A stretch of 12,792 nucleotides of DNA from CAVPEW01 sp050247895 (GTDB taxonomy: Bacteria; Actinomycetota; Acidimicrobiia; Acidimicrobiales; VFJN01). Under the pieces are notes generated by a model that had not been told where the DNA came from, did not search any database, and saw only the letters and a program-made list of their open reading frames with translations. The stretch lies in the NCBI GenBank assembly GCA_050247895.1, contig JBFWTJ010000093.1, forward strand, positions 1-12,792. The letters are read 5' to 3'. Below are positions 5,726 to 12,792 of this stretch, in pieces (within the stretch, counting starts at the first letter, position 1; each line of letters starts with the position of its first letter). The translations under genes and the position numbers were made by a program.

Positions 5726-7339
5726 ATGCTCGTCGAGCTCGCCGTGCGCGACCTGGGCGTCATCGAGGAGCTGCGGCTCCTGCTGGGACCGGGCCTGACC
5801 GCGGTGACGGGGGAGACCGGTGCCGGCAAGACGCTGGTGGTGGGCGCCATCGAGCTGCTCGTGGGCGGCCGGGCCGATCCTCAGGTCGTGCGGCCCGGCG
5901 CCGACGAGGCGTGGGTCGAGGGTCGCTTCGTCCTCGACGGCGACGAGGGCGACGAGGAGGTCGTGGTGGCCCGGGCCGTGCCCCGAAGCGGTCGCAGCCG
6001 GGCCTACGTGGACGGGCGCCTGGCCACCGTGGCGTCGCTGGCCGAGGTGGGCCGGCGCCTGGTCGACCTCCACGGCCAGCACGCCCACCAGTCGCTGCTG
6101 TCGACCGCGGTGCAGCGTGGGGCGCTCGACCGGTTCGCCGGCATCGACCCCGAGCCGCTCCGCCGGGCCCGGGCCGAGGTGCGGGCGATCGACGAGGCGC
6201 TGGCCGCGCTCGGCGGCGACGAGCGGGCCCGGGCCCGTGAGATCGACCTGCTCCGCTACCAGGTCGAGGAGCTCGACGAGGCCGGGCTCGACGACCCCGA
6301 CGAGGACGAGCGCCTCGACGCGCGGGAGGACGAGCTGGCCCAGGCCGGCGCCCACCGACAGGCCGCGGCCGAGGTCCTGGCCCTGCTCGCCGACGACGAC
6401 GGGGCCATCGACCGCACCGGCGCGGCGGTGGCGGCGCTGGCCGGCCGGGCGCCCTTCGCGGCCGCGGAGGCGCGCCTGCGCGCCGTGCAGGCCGAGCTGG
6501 CCGACCTGGTCGGCGAGGTGCGCGGCCGGGCCGAGGCCATCGAGGACGACCCCGAGGCCCTCGCCGACGTGCGGGCGCGCCGCCAGCGGCTCCACGAGCT
6601 GCGCCGCAAGTACGGCGACACGCTGGCCGAGGTGATCGAGTTCGCCGCCACCGCCCGGTCACGCCTGGCCGAGCTGGAGGACCACGACCGCCGGGCGGCC
6701 GAGCTCGACGCCCGGCGCGCTGCCGCCCTGGCCGAGTTGGCCACGGCGGCGGCCGCGGTCGCCGCGGCGCGCCGCCGGGCCGCGCCGGGGCTGGGCGCCG
6801 CGGTCGAGGCCCACCTGGTGGAGCTGGCCATGCCCGGCGCCCGGCTCGGCGTCGCCGTGGAGGGGCCCGACCCGGCCGACGACGTCTCGCTGACCCTGGC
6901 GGCCAACCCGGGCAGCCCGCCGGCCCCCCTGGCCAAGGTCGCCTCGGGCGGCGAGCTGGCCCGCGCCATGCTGGCCCTGCGCCTGGTCCTCACCGCGGGG
7001 CCGGGCACCCTGGTGTTCGACGAGGTCGACGCCGGCGTCGGCGGCACCGCGGCGCTCGCCGTCGGGCGGGCGCTGGCCCGACTCGGCGCCGAGCGCCAGG
7101 TCCTGGTCGTCACCCACCTGCCCCAGGTCGCGGCCTTCGCCGACGCCCACGTGCAGGTGACCAAGCGGCACGGGAGCGACGACACGGTCTCGGTCGTCGA
7201 ACGGCTCGACGACGGCCGGCGGGTCGTGGAGCTCGCCCGGATGCTCAGCGGCCAGCCCGACAGCCCCGCGGCGCGCGGCCACGCCGAGGAGCTGCTCGCC
7301 GCGGCCCGGGCCGGGCTGCTGGAGCGGGAGGCGTCCTGA
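5726..7339 (+). CDS. recN: DNA repair protein RecN
   Basis: RecN is an SMC-like ATPase that acts early in double-strand-break repair, holding DNA ends for RecA-dependent recombination. The 537-residue protein has an N-terminal half-nucleotide-binding domain with Walker A GETGAGKT (29-36) and the Q-loop region LHGQHAHQSLL (115-125). A coiled-coil middle part follows (about 145-355, rich in Ala/Glu/Arg/Leu). The C-terminal half-domain has the ABC signature ASGGELAR (406-413), Walker B TLVFDEVDAGVGG (428-440, catalytic E433) and H-loop VVTHLPQ (H464). Length is usual for RecN. ATG at 5726 begins directly at the conserved MLVELAVRDLGVIE; a G-rich run (5710-5715) about 10 bases upstream may be its ribosome-binding site. 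The 52-bp gap before it is the only break in the operon; I found no GAAC-N4-GTTC LexA box there. The stop overlaps the steA ATG as TGATG. Confidence 0.96.
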   Translation: MLVELAVRDLGVIEELRLLLGPGLTAVTGETGAGKTLVVGAIELLVGGRADPQVVRPGADEAWVEGRFVLDGDEGDEEVVVARAVPRSGRSRAYVDGRLATVASLAEVGRRLVDLHGQHAHQSLLSTAVQRGALDRFAGIDPEPLRRARAEVRAIDEALAALGGDERARAREIDLLRYQVEELDEAGLDDPDEDERLDAREDELAQAGAHRQAAAEVLALLADDDGAIDRTGAAVAALAGRAPFAAAEARLRAVQAELADLVGEVRGRAEAIEDDPEALADVRARRQRLHELRRKYGDTLAEVIEFAATARSRLAELEDHDRRAAELDARRAAALAELATAAAAVAAARRRAAPGLGAAVEAHLVELAMPGARLGVAVEGPDPADDVSLTLAANPGSPPAPLAKVASGGELARAMLALRLVLTAGPGTLVFDEVDAGVGGTAALAVGRALARLGAERQVLVVTHLPQVAAFADAHVQVTKRHGSDDTVSVVERLDDGRRVVELARMLSGQPDSPAARGHAEELLAAARAGLLEREAS

Positions 7340-8475
7340 TGGCCCGACGGGTCGACGACGAGGCCGTCACCGGGATCGCCCGGGTCGACCGCCGGACCAA
7401 GCGCGTGGTGGCCCGGGCCCAGCCCGGCGACGTGCTGGTCATCGACCACGTCGACATCGACCGCGTGGCGGCCGAGACGATCATCGAGGCCCAGGCGGCC
7501 GCGGTGGTCAACGCCGCCCCGTCGATCACCGGCCGGTACCCCAACGTCGGCCCGCTGCTGCTCTGCGCGGCGGGCATCCCCCTGGTCGACGATGTGGGCA
7601 GCCACGTCCTGGACACGATCTCGGAGGGCCGCATCCTCACCGTGGAGGGCGACCGGGTGCTCCTCGACGGCGAGGAGGTGGCCCGCGGGGTCCGCCAGAC
7701 GATGCAGTCGGTGGAGACCGAGATCGACCAGGCCCGCCGCACCATGGGCGACGAGCTGGCCCGCTTCGCCGAGAACACGCTCCAGTACCTGCGCCGGGAG
7801 CGCCACCTGCTGGTGGACGACCCCGAGCTGCCCGACCTCGACTTCGACCCCAAGGGCCGCCACGTCCTGATCGTCGTGCGGGGCCCGGACTACAAGGACG
7901 ACCTGGTCACCCTGCGGCGCTCGGGCTACCTGGCCGAGATGCAGCCGCTGCTCATCGCCGTCGACGGCGGGGCCGACGCCCTCATCGAGCTGGGCCTGCG
8001 ACCCGACGTGATCATCGGCGACATGGACTCGGTCAGCGAGGGCGCGCTGCGCTGCGGGGCCGAGCTGGTGGTGCACGGGTACGCCGACGGCCGCGCGCCC
8101 GGCGCGGCGCGCCTCGAGCGGTTGGGCCTCGACCACACCGTGTGGGGCACGCCCGGCACCAGCGAGGACATCGCCATGCTGCTGGCCTACGAGAAGGGCG
8201 CCGAGCTGATCGTGGCCGTCGGCACCCACTCGTCGATGGTGGAGTTCCTCGACAAGGGCCGTGCCGGCATGGCCTCGACGTTCCTGGTGCGGATCAAGGT
8301 CGGGCCGATCCTGGTCGACGCCAAGGGCGTCAGCCGCCTCTACCGGCACCGGGTCCGCAAGCGCGACCTGCTCCTGCTCGTCCTGTCCGCCGTGTTCACC
8401 CTGGTCGTGATCACGCTCATCAGCGAGCCCGTCCGCCTGGTCCTGCGCGGCTACTGGCTCACCCTCACCGGATGA
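7339..8475 (+). CDS. steA: SteA-like cytokinetic ring protein
   Basis: In Corynebacterium, SteA works with SteB at the septum to activate the cell-wall hydrolase RipA for daughter-cell separation; the mycobacterial counterpart is Rv1697. The 378-residue protein matches this family end to end. It has an N-terminal region with PSITGRYPNVGP (61-72), a helical middle (about 115-160), and a thiamine-pyrophosphokinase-like region with AVDGGADALIELG (207-219) and PDVIIGDMDSVS (222-233). Family-specific GTSEDIAMLLAYEKGA (273-288) and KGRAGMASTFLVR (306-318) follow, then KGVSRLYRHR (329-338), one membrane span (about 343-361) and a short C-terminal tail. The thiamine-kinase signature downstream of the GDMDS box is not retained, so nucleotide binding without thiamine phosphorylation is more likely. 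ATG at 7339 has a good GGGAGG (7327-7332) ribosome-binding site. The stop overlaps the steB ATG. Confidence 0.9.
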   Translation: MARRVDDEAVTGIARVDRRTKRVVARAQPGDVLVIDHVDIDRVAAETIIEAQAAAVVNAAPSITGRYPNVGPLLLCAAGIPLVDDVGSHVLDTISEGRILTVEGDRVLLDGEEVARGVRQTMQSVETEIDQARRTMGDELARFAENTLQYLRRERHLLVDDPELPDLDFDPKGRHVLIVVRGPDYKDDLVTLRRSGYLAEMQPLLIAVDGGADALIELGLRPDVIIGDMDSVSEGALRCGAELVVHGYADGRAPGAARLERLGLDHTVWGTPGTSEDIAMLLAYEKGAELIVAVGTHSSMVEFLDKGRAGMASTFLVRIKVGPILVDAKGVSRLYRHRVRKRDLLLLVLSAVFTLVVITLISEPVRLVLRGYWLTLTG

Positions 8476-9596
8476 TCAACCTCCGCTACCACATCGTCAG
8501 CATCACCGCGGTCTTCCTGGCCCTGGGCATCGGGTTGACCCTCGGCTCGACCTTCCTGGACCGGGTCACCGTCGACACGCTCAAGAGCCAGCTCGACACC
8601 GTCCAGAGCCGGGTGAACGAGACCAACGCCCGCAACGACGCCCTCCAGATCGAGCTGACCCGCGAGCGTGACATCGACGACGCCTTCGCCGAGCATCTGC
8701 CGGCCCAGCTCCTGGCCGGGCGGCTCGAGGGCGTGCCCCTGCTGGTGGTGGCCACCCGGGGCACCGACGAGCAGCTCGTCGAGGCCACGGTGGCCGCGCT
8801 GGCCGCGGCCGACGCCGAGGTGGCCGGCACCTGGTGGTTGACCGACCGCTGGGACCTCGACGACGCCGACGAGCGGGCCGAGCTGGGTGAGGTCCTCGGC
8901 GTGGTGAGCGACCAGCCCGACCGGTTGCGCCGCAACGCCGCCATCCAGCTCGGCGAGGAGCTCGCCACCGCGGCCCGTGACGGCTCCCCGGGTCCCGGCG
9001 ACGGCGAGGGGTCGGGCGAGGCCGCCGAGGGGACCGGGGAGGACGACGTCGGGGACCAGGCCGGCGAGCGCCAGGAGGGAGCCGGGTCCGGGGCCGCGAG
9101 CGACGACGAGGTCGACGGGGCCGACGAGGTCGAGGCGCCCATCGCCGCCGCGCTGATCGAGCGCGGGTTCATCGACTCGCGCCGCCCCGACGGGGGCCGG
9201 GAAGGCCCGGTCGTCCCGGCCGGCGAGGCCGTCCGCTACGTGGTGGTCTCCTCGTTGCGGCCCGACGCGGCCAACCAGGAGGTCGCCCGGGCCCTGGCCG
9301 AGCACCTGGCCGCGCCCGACAACGCCATCTCGGTGGTGGCGGCCCAGGGCCTCGCCGACCTGTCGGTCCCCGAGGGGGAACCGCCCGTCGACGCCGACCC
9401 CAGGATCACCTTCGTCGGCCCCCTGCGCTCGGCCGAGGACATCGCCGCCCGCCTGTCGACGGTCGACCACCTGGACCACGCCGCCGGCCTGGTCGCCCTG
9501 GTCCTGGCCGTGGGAGACCTCGGCGACGAGGTGGTCGGGCACTACGGCGTGGGCGCCGACGCCGCACGGCTCCTGCCGGCGCCTCGTCGCCCGTGA
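8472..9596 (+). CDS. steB: SteB/MctB-like membrane-anchored protein (copper transporter family annotation)
   Basis: The 374-residue protein begins MINLRYHIVSITAVFLALG, the typical start of the family that includes corynebacterial SteB and M. tuberculosis Rv1698 (MctB, linked to copper export). Residues 6-26 are a single N-terminal membrane anchor. Residues 30-68 are a predicted coiled coil, followed by a largely extracytoplasmic alpha/beta region (about 85-160 and 225-365). Its position after steA, with an ATGA overlap, supports the SteB role: partner of SteA in activating peptidoglycan hydrolysis at division. The copper annotation is weaker for this lineage; I see no Cys or Met-rich copper-binding motif. 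An unusual Gly/Asp/Glu-rich stretch interrupts the domain at residues 170-222. The ATG at 8472 is chosen because the conserved start begins there; longer upstream frames are shadows inside steA. No Shine-Dalgarno is visible. Confidence 0.85.
   Translation: MINLRYHIVSITAVFLALGIGLTLGSTFLDRVTVDTLKSQLDTVQSRVNETNARNDALQIELTRERDIDDAFAEHLPAQLLAGRLEGVPLLVVATRGTDEQLVEATVAALAAADAEVAGTWWLTDRWDLDDADERAELGEVLGVVSDQPDRLRRNAAIQLGEELATAARDGSPGPGDGEGSGEAAEGTGEDDVGDQAGERQEGAGSGAASDDEVDGADEVEAPIAAALIERGFIDSRRPDGGREGPVVPAGEAVRYVVVSSLRPDAANQEVARALAEHLAAPDNAISVVAAQGLADLSVPEGEPPVDADPRITFVGPLRSAEDIAARLSTVDHLDHAAGLVALVLAVGDLGDEVVGHYGVGADAARLLPAPRRP
8979..9137 (+). other. Acidic, glycine-rich low-complexity insert in SteB
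   Basis: These bases encode SteB residues 170-222, almost entirely Gly, Glu, Asp, Ala and Ser with only two basic residues after the first position. It should be disordered and strongly negative, on the outer face of the membrane. It separates the two halves of the extracytoplasmic domain. The reading frame is intact on both sides and the base composition matches the gene, so it is an expansion rather than a frameshift. Confidence 0.7.
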
Positions 9597-11230
9597 ACGA
9601 CCCGCGACCAGCGGCGGCCGCGCCGCGCCCCAGCGTGAGCCGGGCCGCCACCGGCATGGGGACGGTCACCGCGCTGGCCCGGGTCCTGGGCTTCGTCCGG
9701 ATCCTCGTGGTGGCGGCGGTCCTGGGGACCACCTACCTGGGCAACGCGTTCGGCGCGGCCAACTCGGTGTCGAACGTGCTCTTCGAACTGCTCGCCGCCG
9801 GCGCGCTGTCGGCCGTGCTGGTCCCCACGTTCGTGGGCCTGCTCGACGCCGACGACCAGGACGGCGCCGAGCGGGTCGCCGGTGGCGTGCTCGGTGCCGC
9901 CCTGGCCGGGCTCGGCGCCGTCGCGGTCCTGGGCATCGCCCTGGCCCCCCTGCTGGCCCGGCTGCTCACCGCCGGGGTCCCCACCGCGGTGGCCGCCGAC
10001 CAGCGGGTGCTGGTGACCGAGCTGCTCCGCTTCTTCGTCCCCCAGGTCCTGCTCTACGCGGCGGGCACGGTGGCCATCGCCGCGCTGCACGCCCGGCGCC
10101 GCTTCGTGGCCGCCGCCGCGGCGCCGATCGGCAACACGGTGGTGACCGTGGCCGCCCTCGTGGCCTTCCGGGCCGTGGCCGGGCCCGAGCCGGGCCTGGA
10201 CCTCGGGGTGGGGGAGCGGGTCCTGCTCATCGTGGCCGGCACCGGCGGCGTGCTGGCCTTCGTCGGCGTGCTCCTGGTCGCCTGCCGGGCGTCGGGCTTC
10301 GCCCTGCGCCCACGCTGGCCGGGCCGCGACCCCCGGGTGGCGGCGGTGCTGCGCCACTCGGGCTGGGGCGTCGTCCTGCACACCGGGGCCGGGCTGCTGC
10401 TCGGCGCCGCGGTGGTGGCCGGCTCCGCGGTCGAGGGCGGGGTCGTCGCGTACCAGGTGGCCTGGGTCTTCTTCCTCGCGCCCTACGGGATCCTGGCCCA
10501 GCCGATCCACACCACGATCCTCCCCGAGCTGGTCGCCGAGGCCACCGACCCGACCCGGTTCACCGCGTCCCTCCGCTGGTCGGTGGAGCGGATGGCGCTG
10601 CTCGTGCTGCCCGTCTCGGGTGCCCTGGTGGTGCTGGCCGGGCCGGGCATGAGGGCGGTGTCGTTCGGGGCCACGAGCGGTTCGGGACCCGAGCTGCTCG
10701 CCGCGGCGCTGGCCGGCCTGGCCGTCGGCCTGTTCCCCTACGGCGCCTTCCTGTTGCTGGCCCGGGCCTGCTACGCACGGGGCGACAGCCGGACGCCGGG
10801 CGGCGTCTCGCTCGTCGCCGCCCTGGCCGGCACCGCCGTCCTGGGAGGTGCGGCGCTCCTGGCCGACGGGACGGCCCGGGGGGGTGTGCTGGGCCTGGGC
10901 CACTCGGTGGCCTACGGGCTCGGTGCGGTGGTGCTGGCCCGCCACCTGCACGGCTCGGTCGGCTCCACGGTGTGGACCCCGGTGCTGGGCCGCGTGGCCG
11001 TCGTGGCCGCCGTGGTCGCGGGACTCGGCTGGGCCTGGCCCCGACTCGTGGAGGTGGGAGCCGGGCGCGGCCCCGACCTGCTGGTGGTGGCGGTCACCAC
11101 CCTCGCCGGCACCGGACTGGTGGCCCTGGGCTACCGGCTGGCCGGCGTCGGCCCCGCCCTGACCGCACGGCACGGACCGCCGGGGGCCGAGGAGACCGGC
11201 GGCCCGGCGGTCACAGGAGCCCTGCGGTGA
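9593..11230 (+). CDS. murJ: MurJ/MviN family lipid II flippase
   Basis: MurJ proteins (MOP superfamily) flip lipid II across the cytoplasmic membrane for peptidoglycan synthesis. The 545-residue, highly hydrophobic protein shows about 14 membrane segments. Family marks are TALARVLGFVRILVVAAVLG (26-45), GALSAVLVPTF (70-80), the ILAQPIHTTILPEL stretch (300-313) and ARACYARGDSRTP (390-401). Compared with E. coli MurJ, R18 and R24 are kept (R30, R36). By my eye alignment R52 and D39 are replaced (F64, N51) and the D269/R270/E273 cluster is absent, so either this is the actinobacterial version or it moves another lipid-linked substrate. The cytoplasmic N-terminal tail is short and Pro/Ala-rich. 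GTG at 9593 overlaps the steB stop as GTGA; there is no clear ribosome-binding site. It replaces the pyrG gene found at this place in mycobacteria. The stop overlaps the next start by 4 bases. Confidence 0.88.
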   Translation: MNDPRPAAAAPRPSVSRAATGMGTVTALARVLGFVRILVVAAVLGTTYLGNAFGAANSVSNVLFELLAAGALSAVLVPTFVGLLDADDQDGAERVAGGVLGAALAGLGAVAVLGIALAPLLARLLTAGVPTAVAADQRVLVTELLRFFVPQVLLYAAGTVAIAALHARRRFVAAAAAPIGNTVVTVAALVAFRAVAGPEPGLDLGVGERVLLIVAGTGGVLAFVGVLLVACRASGFALRPRWPGRDPRVAAVLRHSGWGVVLHTGAGLLLGAAVVAGSAVEGGVVAYQVAWVFFLAPYGILAQPIHTTILPELVAEATDPTRFTASLRWSVERMALLVLPVSGALVVLAGPGMRAVSFGATSGSGPELLAAALAGLAVGLFPYGAFLLLARACYARGDSRTPGGVSLVAALAGTAVLGGAALLADGTARGGVLGLGHSVAYGLGAVVLARHLHGSVGSTVWTPVLGRVAVVAAVVAGLGWAWPRLVEVGAGRGPDLLVVAVTTLAGTGLVALGYRLAGVGPALTARHGPPGAEETGGPAVTGALR

Positions 11231-12792
11231 CCGCCGGGCGCGGCCACCGCGCGGGCCGGACCGGCCGGGTCGCGGGCCTGTTGGTCGTCGCGGCCCTCGC
11301 CCTGGCTGTGCCCGCGGCCCTGCTCCCCGCATCGGGCGCGGTGGCCGCGACGCCCCTGCCCCGCGCCGAGCGCCTCGTCGTGGTGTCGATGCCCGGCGTG
11401 TCGTGGCGCGACGTCGACCAGGCCTCGATGCCGACGCTCGACCGCTTCGCGTCCGGCGCGGCGGTGGGCGACCTGTCGACCCGGATCGGGCGGCGGGGCG
11501 CGGAGCCGGTCACCGCCTACCTGACCATGGGGGCGGGGACCCGGTCCGTGGACCCGGTGATCGACCGGGGCGTGGCCCTCGACGGGGACGAGGCCTACGG
11601 GCTGCTCGACGCCCACGACCTGCTCCTGCGCCGGCTCGGCGTGGTGCCCGAGGGCATCGCGTACCTCGGCCTGGGCGCGGCCCGCGATGCCAACGAGTCG
11701 TCGCCCTACGGGGCCGAGGTCGGCCTGCTCGGCGACCTGCTCGAGGCCGCCGGGGTGAGCCGGGCCGTGATCGCCAACGCCGACGAGGTCGAGGGCGTCG
11801 AGAACGACCCGCCCGAGGAGGGCGCCTACCGGCGGGAGGCGGCCCTCGCGCTCATGGGCTCGGACGGCCGGGTCCCCGTCGGCGCGGTGGGCCGGGACCT
11901 GCTCGAACGGGAGCCCACCGCGCCGTTCGGGCGGCGCATGGACCCGGCCCGGGTGGCCGAGGCCTTCGCGCGGGTCTGGCCACCGGCCGGCGAGCGCGGC
12001 GTGGTGCTGGTCGAGGCCTCGGACCTGTCCCGGGCCGCGTCCTACGCCGGTCGGTCGACCGCCACGCAGGGGCGGGCCATGCGGGCCACCGCCCGCCGAG
12101 GGGCCGACGAGCTGCTGGCCGAGGTCCTGGCCCAGGTCGACCCGGCCCGCGACGCGGTCCTCGTGCTGTCGCCGGTGGCGCCCCGGGGCCAGCCCGACCT
12201 GGGCGTGGTCGCGGTGCAGGCCCCGGGGGTGACCCCCGGCTTCCTGCGTTCGGCCACCACCCGCCGCGACGGCTACGTGCAGCTCGCCGACGTGATGCCC
12301 ACCATCCTCGAGCTGGTCGGCGTGCCGGCCCCCGACGACGTCGAGGGCCGGGGCTTCCGGGTCGGCGCAGCGAGCGAGCGGCGGCCCGAGCAGCTGGTGG
12401 ATGCCGCGGAGGCGGCCGGGTTCCGTGATCGGATGGTGCCCGTCGTGACCATCGCCTTCGTCGCCGTGCTCGCCCTGCTCAGCGCCCTGGCCTCCCACGA
12501 GGTGCGCAGCCGTGGATCCGGGTCGGCCCGGTGGGTCCTGGGCCTGGCCCGGGCCGGTGGCTGGGCCGTGCTGGGGGCGGCCGCGGGGACCTACCTGGCC
12601 GGGCTGCCCGACCGTCCGGTGACCACCGTCGGACCCTTCCTGCTGTGGGTCGGGCTGGGAGCCGTCTCGGTGGCCGGCGCCGCGGCCCTGGCCGAGCGGG
12701 CGCGCCCCGGGGCGGGCACCGCGGTGGCCCTGGCCGCGCTGGTCGTGGTGGTCGGCGTCGACGTGCTCGTCGGTGCGCCGCTCCAGGTCAAC
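11227..12792 (+). CDS. Membrane protein with degenerate alkaline-phosphatase-like extracytoplasmic domain (3' end beyond window)
   Basis: The frame is open from GTG 11227 to the window end (522 codons seen). AGGAG at 11215-11219, 7 bases upstream, is the best ribosome-binding site in the window, and the start overlaps the murJ stop as GTGA. Residues 1-41 look like a signal peptide or anchor (basic start, hydrophobic 15-34, SGAVAA at 36-41). Residues 48-380 resemble an alkaline-phosphatase/phosphoglycerate-mutase-type fold: RLVVVSMPGVSWRDV (49-63), MPTLDRFASGA (68-78), YLTMGAGTRS (98-107), VLVEASDLSR (260-269), and YVQLADVMPTILELVGVP (350-367). The usual metal-binding Asp after the first strand and the Asp-His motifs near the end of the fold are not visible, so it may be catalytically inactive. 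Hydrophobic spans follow at about 404-422, 437-460, 466-488 and 497-518. I know similar uncharacterised actinobacterial proteins but no function; a role in envelope assembly with MurJ is inferred only from context. Confidence 0.75.
   Translation, partial: MTAGRGHRAGRTGRVAGLLVVAALALAVPAALLPASGAVAATPLPRAERLVVVSMPGVSWRDVDQASMPTLDRFASGAAVGDLSTRIGRRGAEPVTAYLTMGAGTRSVDPVIDRGVALDGDEAYGLLDAHDLLLRRLGVVPEGIAYLGLGAARDANESSPYGAEVGLLGDLLEAAGVSRAVIANADEVEGVENDPPEEGAYRREAALALMGSDGRVPVGAVGRDLLEREPTAPFGRRMDPARVAEAFARVWPPAGERGVVLVEASDLSRAASYAGRSTATQGRAMRATARRGADELLAEVLAQVDPARDAVLVLSPVAPRGQPDLGVVAVQAPGVTPGFLRSATTRRDGYVQLADVMPTILELVGVPAPDDVEGRGFRVGAASERRPEQLVDAAEAAGFRDRMVPVVTIAFVAVLALLSALASHEVRSRGSGSARWVLGLARAGGWAVLGAAAGTYLAGLPDRPVTTVGPFLLWVGLGAVSVAGAAALAERARPGAGTAVALAALVVVVGVDVLVGAPLQVN

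Larger units (their letters stand above)
4019..12792 (+). other. Predicted operon tlyA-nadK-recN-steA-steB-murJ-phosphatase-like gene
   Basis: Seven same-strand genes follow each other with overlaps of 4 (tlyA/nadK), 1 (recN/steA), 4 (steA/steB), 4 (steB/murJ) and 4 (murJ/phosphatase-like) bases; only nadK-recN has a gap, 52 bp. Several starts (nadK, steB, murJ) lack a clear Shine-Dalgarno and probably depend on termination-reinitiation. No promoter-like sequence is obvious within it. The unit continues past the window edge. Confidence 0.7.

Noticed and set aside
8142..8471. N-terminal extension of steB into steA
   Set aside because: The conserved family start MINLRYH begins at the ATG at 8472, and the extra frame is an out-of-frame reading of steA.
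9542..11332. A 596-residue minus-strand open frame opposite murJ
   Set aside because: It is a mirror of a G/C third-position-biased gene: Gly/Arg/His/Gln-rich, with no recognisable domain, while the plus strand encodes a clear MurJ.
1..12792. CRISPR arrays, tRNA/rRNA genes, insertion sequences, prophage or defence genes
   Set aside because: No spaced direct repeats, RNA gene signatures, transposase motifs or terminal repeats were found. Composition and codon use look uniform, and nearly every base is in a recognisable chromosomal gene.

Overview
The window looks like chromosomal DNA from a very G+C-rich actinobacterium. Codon third positions are almost always G or C, GTG starts are common, and genes overlap by 1-4 bases. 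Gene content and order (HAD phosphatase, small gene, tlyA, nadK, recN, steA, steB/mctB-like) match the order known around Rv1692-Rv1698 of Mycobacterium tuberculosis. The details (a phasin-like gene before tlyA, murJ directly after steB) suggest a lineage outside the mycobacteria, perhaps Acidimicrobiia; that placement is inference. I see no mobile element, RNA gene, CRISPR array or sign of recent transfer.

Layout. At the left edge is a membrane-anchored metallophosphoesterase (103-1515, +) whose frame stays open to the window edge. It converges on a DUF1015 protein (1526-2716, -) over a 10-bp gap with a small hairpin. DUF1015 is divergent from a NagD-type HAD phosphatase (2771-3532, +) across 54 bp. 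Next is a 66-bp gap with the clearest promoter-like sequence in the window, followed by a PhaF-like phasin with a histone-H1-like lysine/alanine tail (3599-3994, +). A perfect 13-bp GC hairpin follows its stop codon and runs over the tlyA start codon.

From 4019 to the right edge the genes form one tightly packed unit: tlyA (rRNA 2'-O-methyltransferase), nadK (NAD kinase), recN (DNA repair ATPase), steA and steB (division-site proteins that control peptidoglycan hydrolysis in corynebacteria), murJ (lipid II flippase family) and a large membrane protein with a degenerate alkaline-phosphatase-like domain, cut by the window end. All junctions overlap by 1-4 bases except nadK-recN (52 bp). The unit therefore joins information and cofactor housekeeping (tlyA, nadK, recN) to an envelope and division block (steA, steB, murJ, phosphatase-like protein).

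No gene-free stretch exceeds about 100 bp; all gaps (1516-1525, 2717-2770, 3533-3598, 3995-4018, 5674-5725, and 1-102 if not coding) are described. Most of the region is conserved housekeeping. The items most worth a second look are the hairpin over the tlyA start, the degenerate phosphatase-like protein coupled to murJ, the loss of key charged residues in MurJ, and the phasin/H1-like gene with its operator-like promoter.
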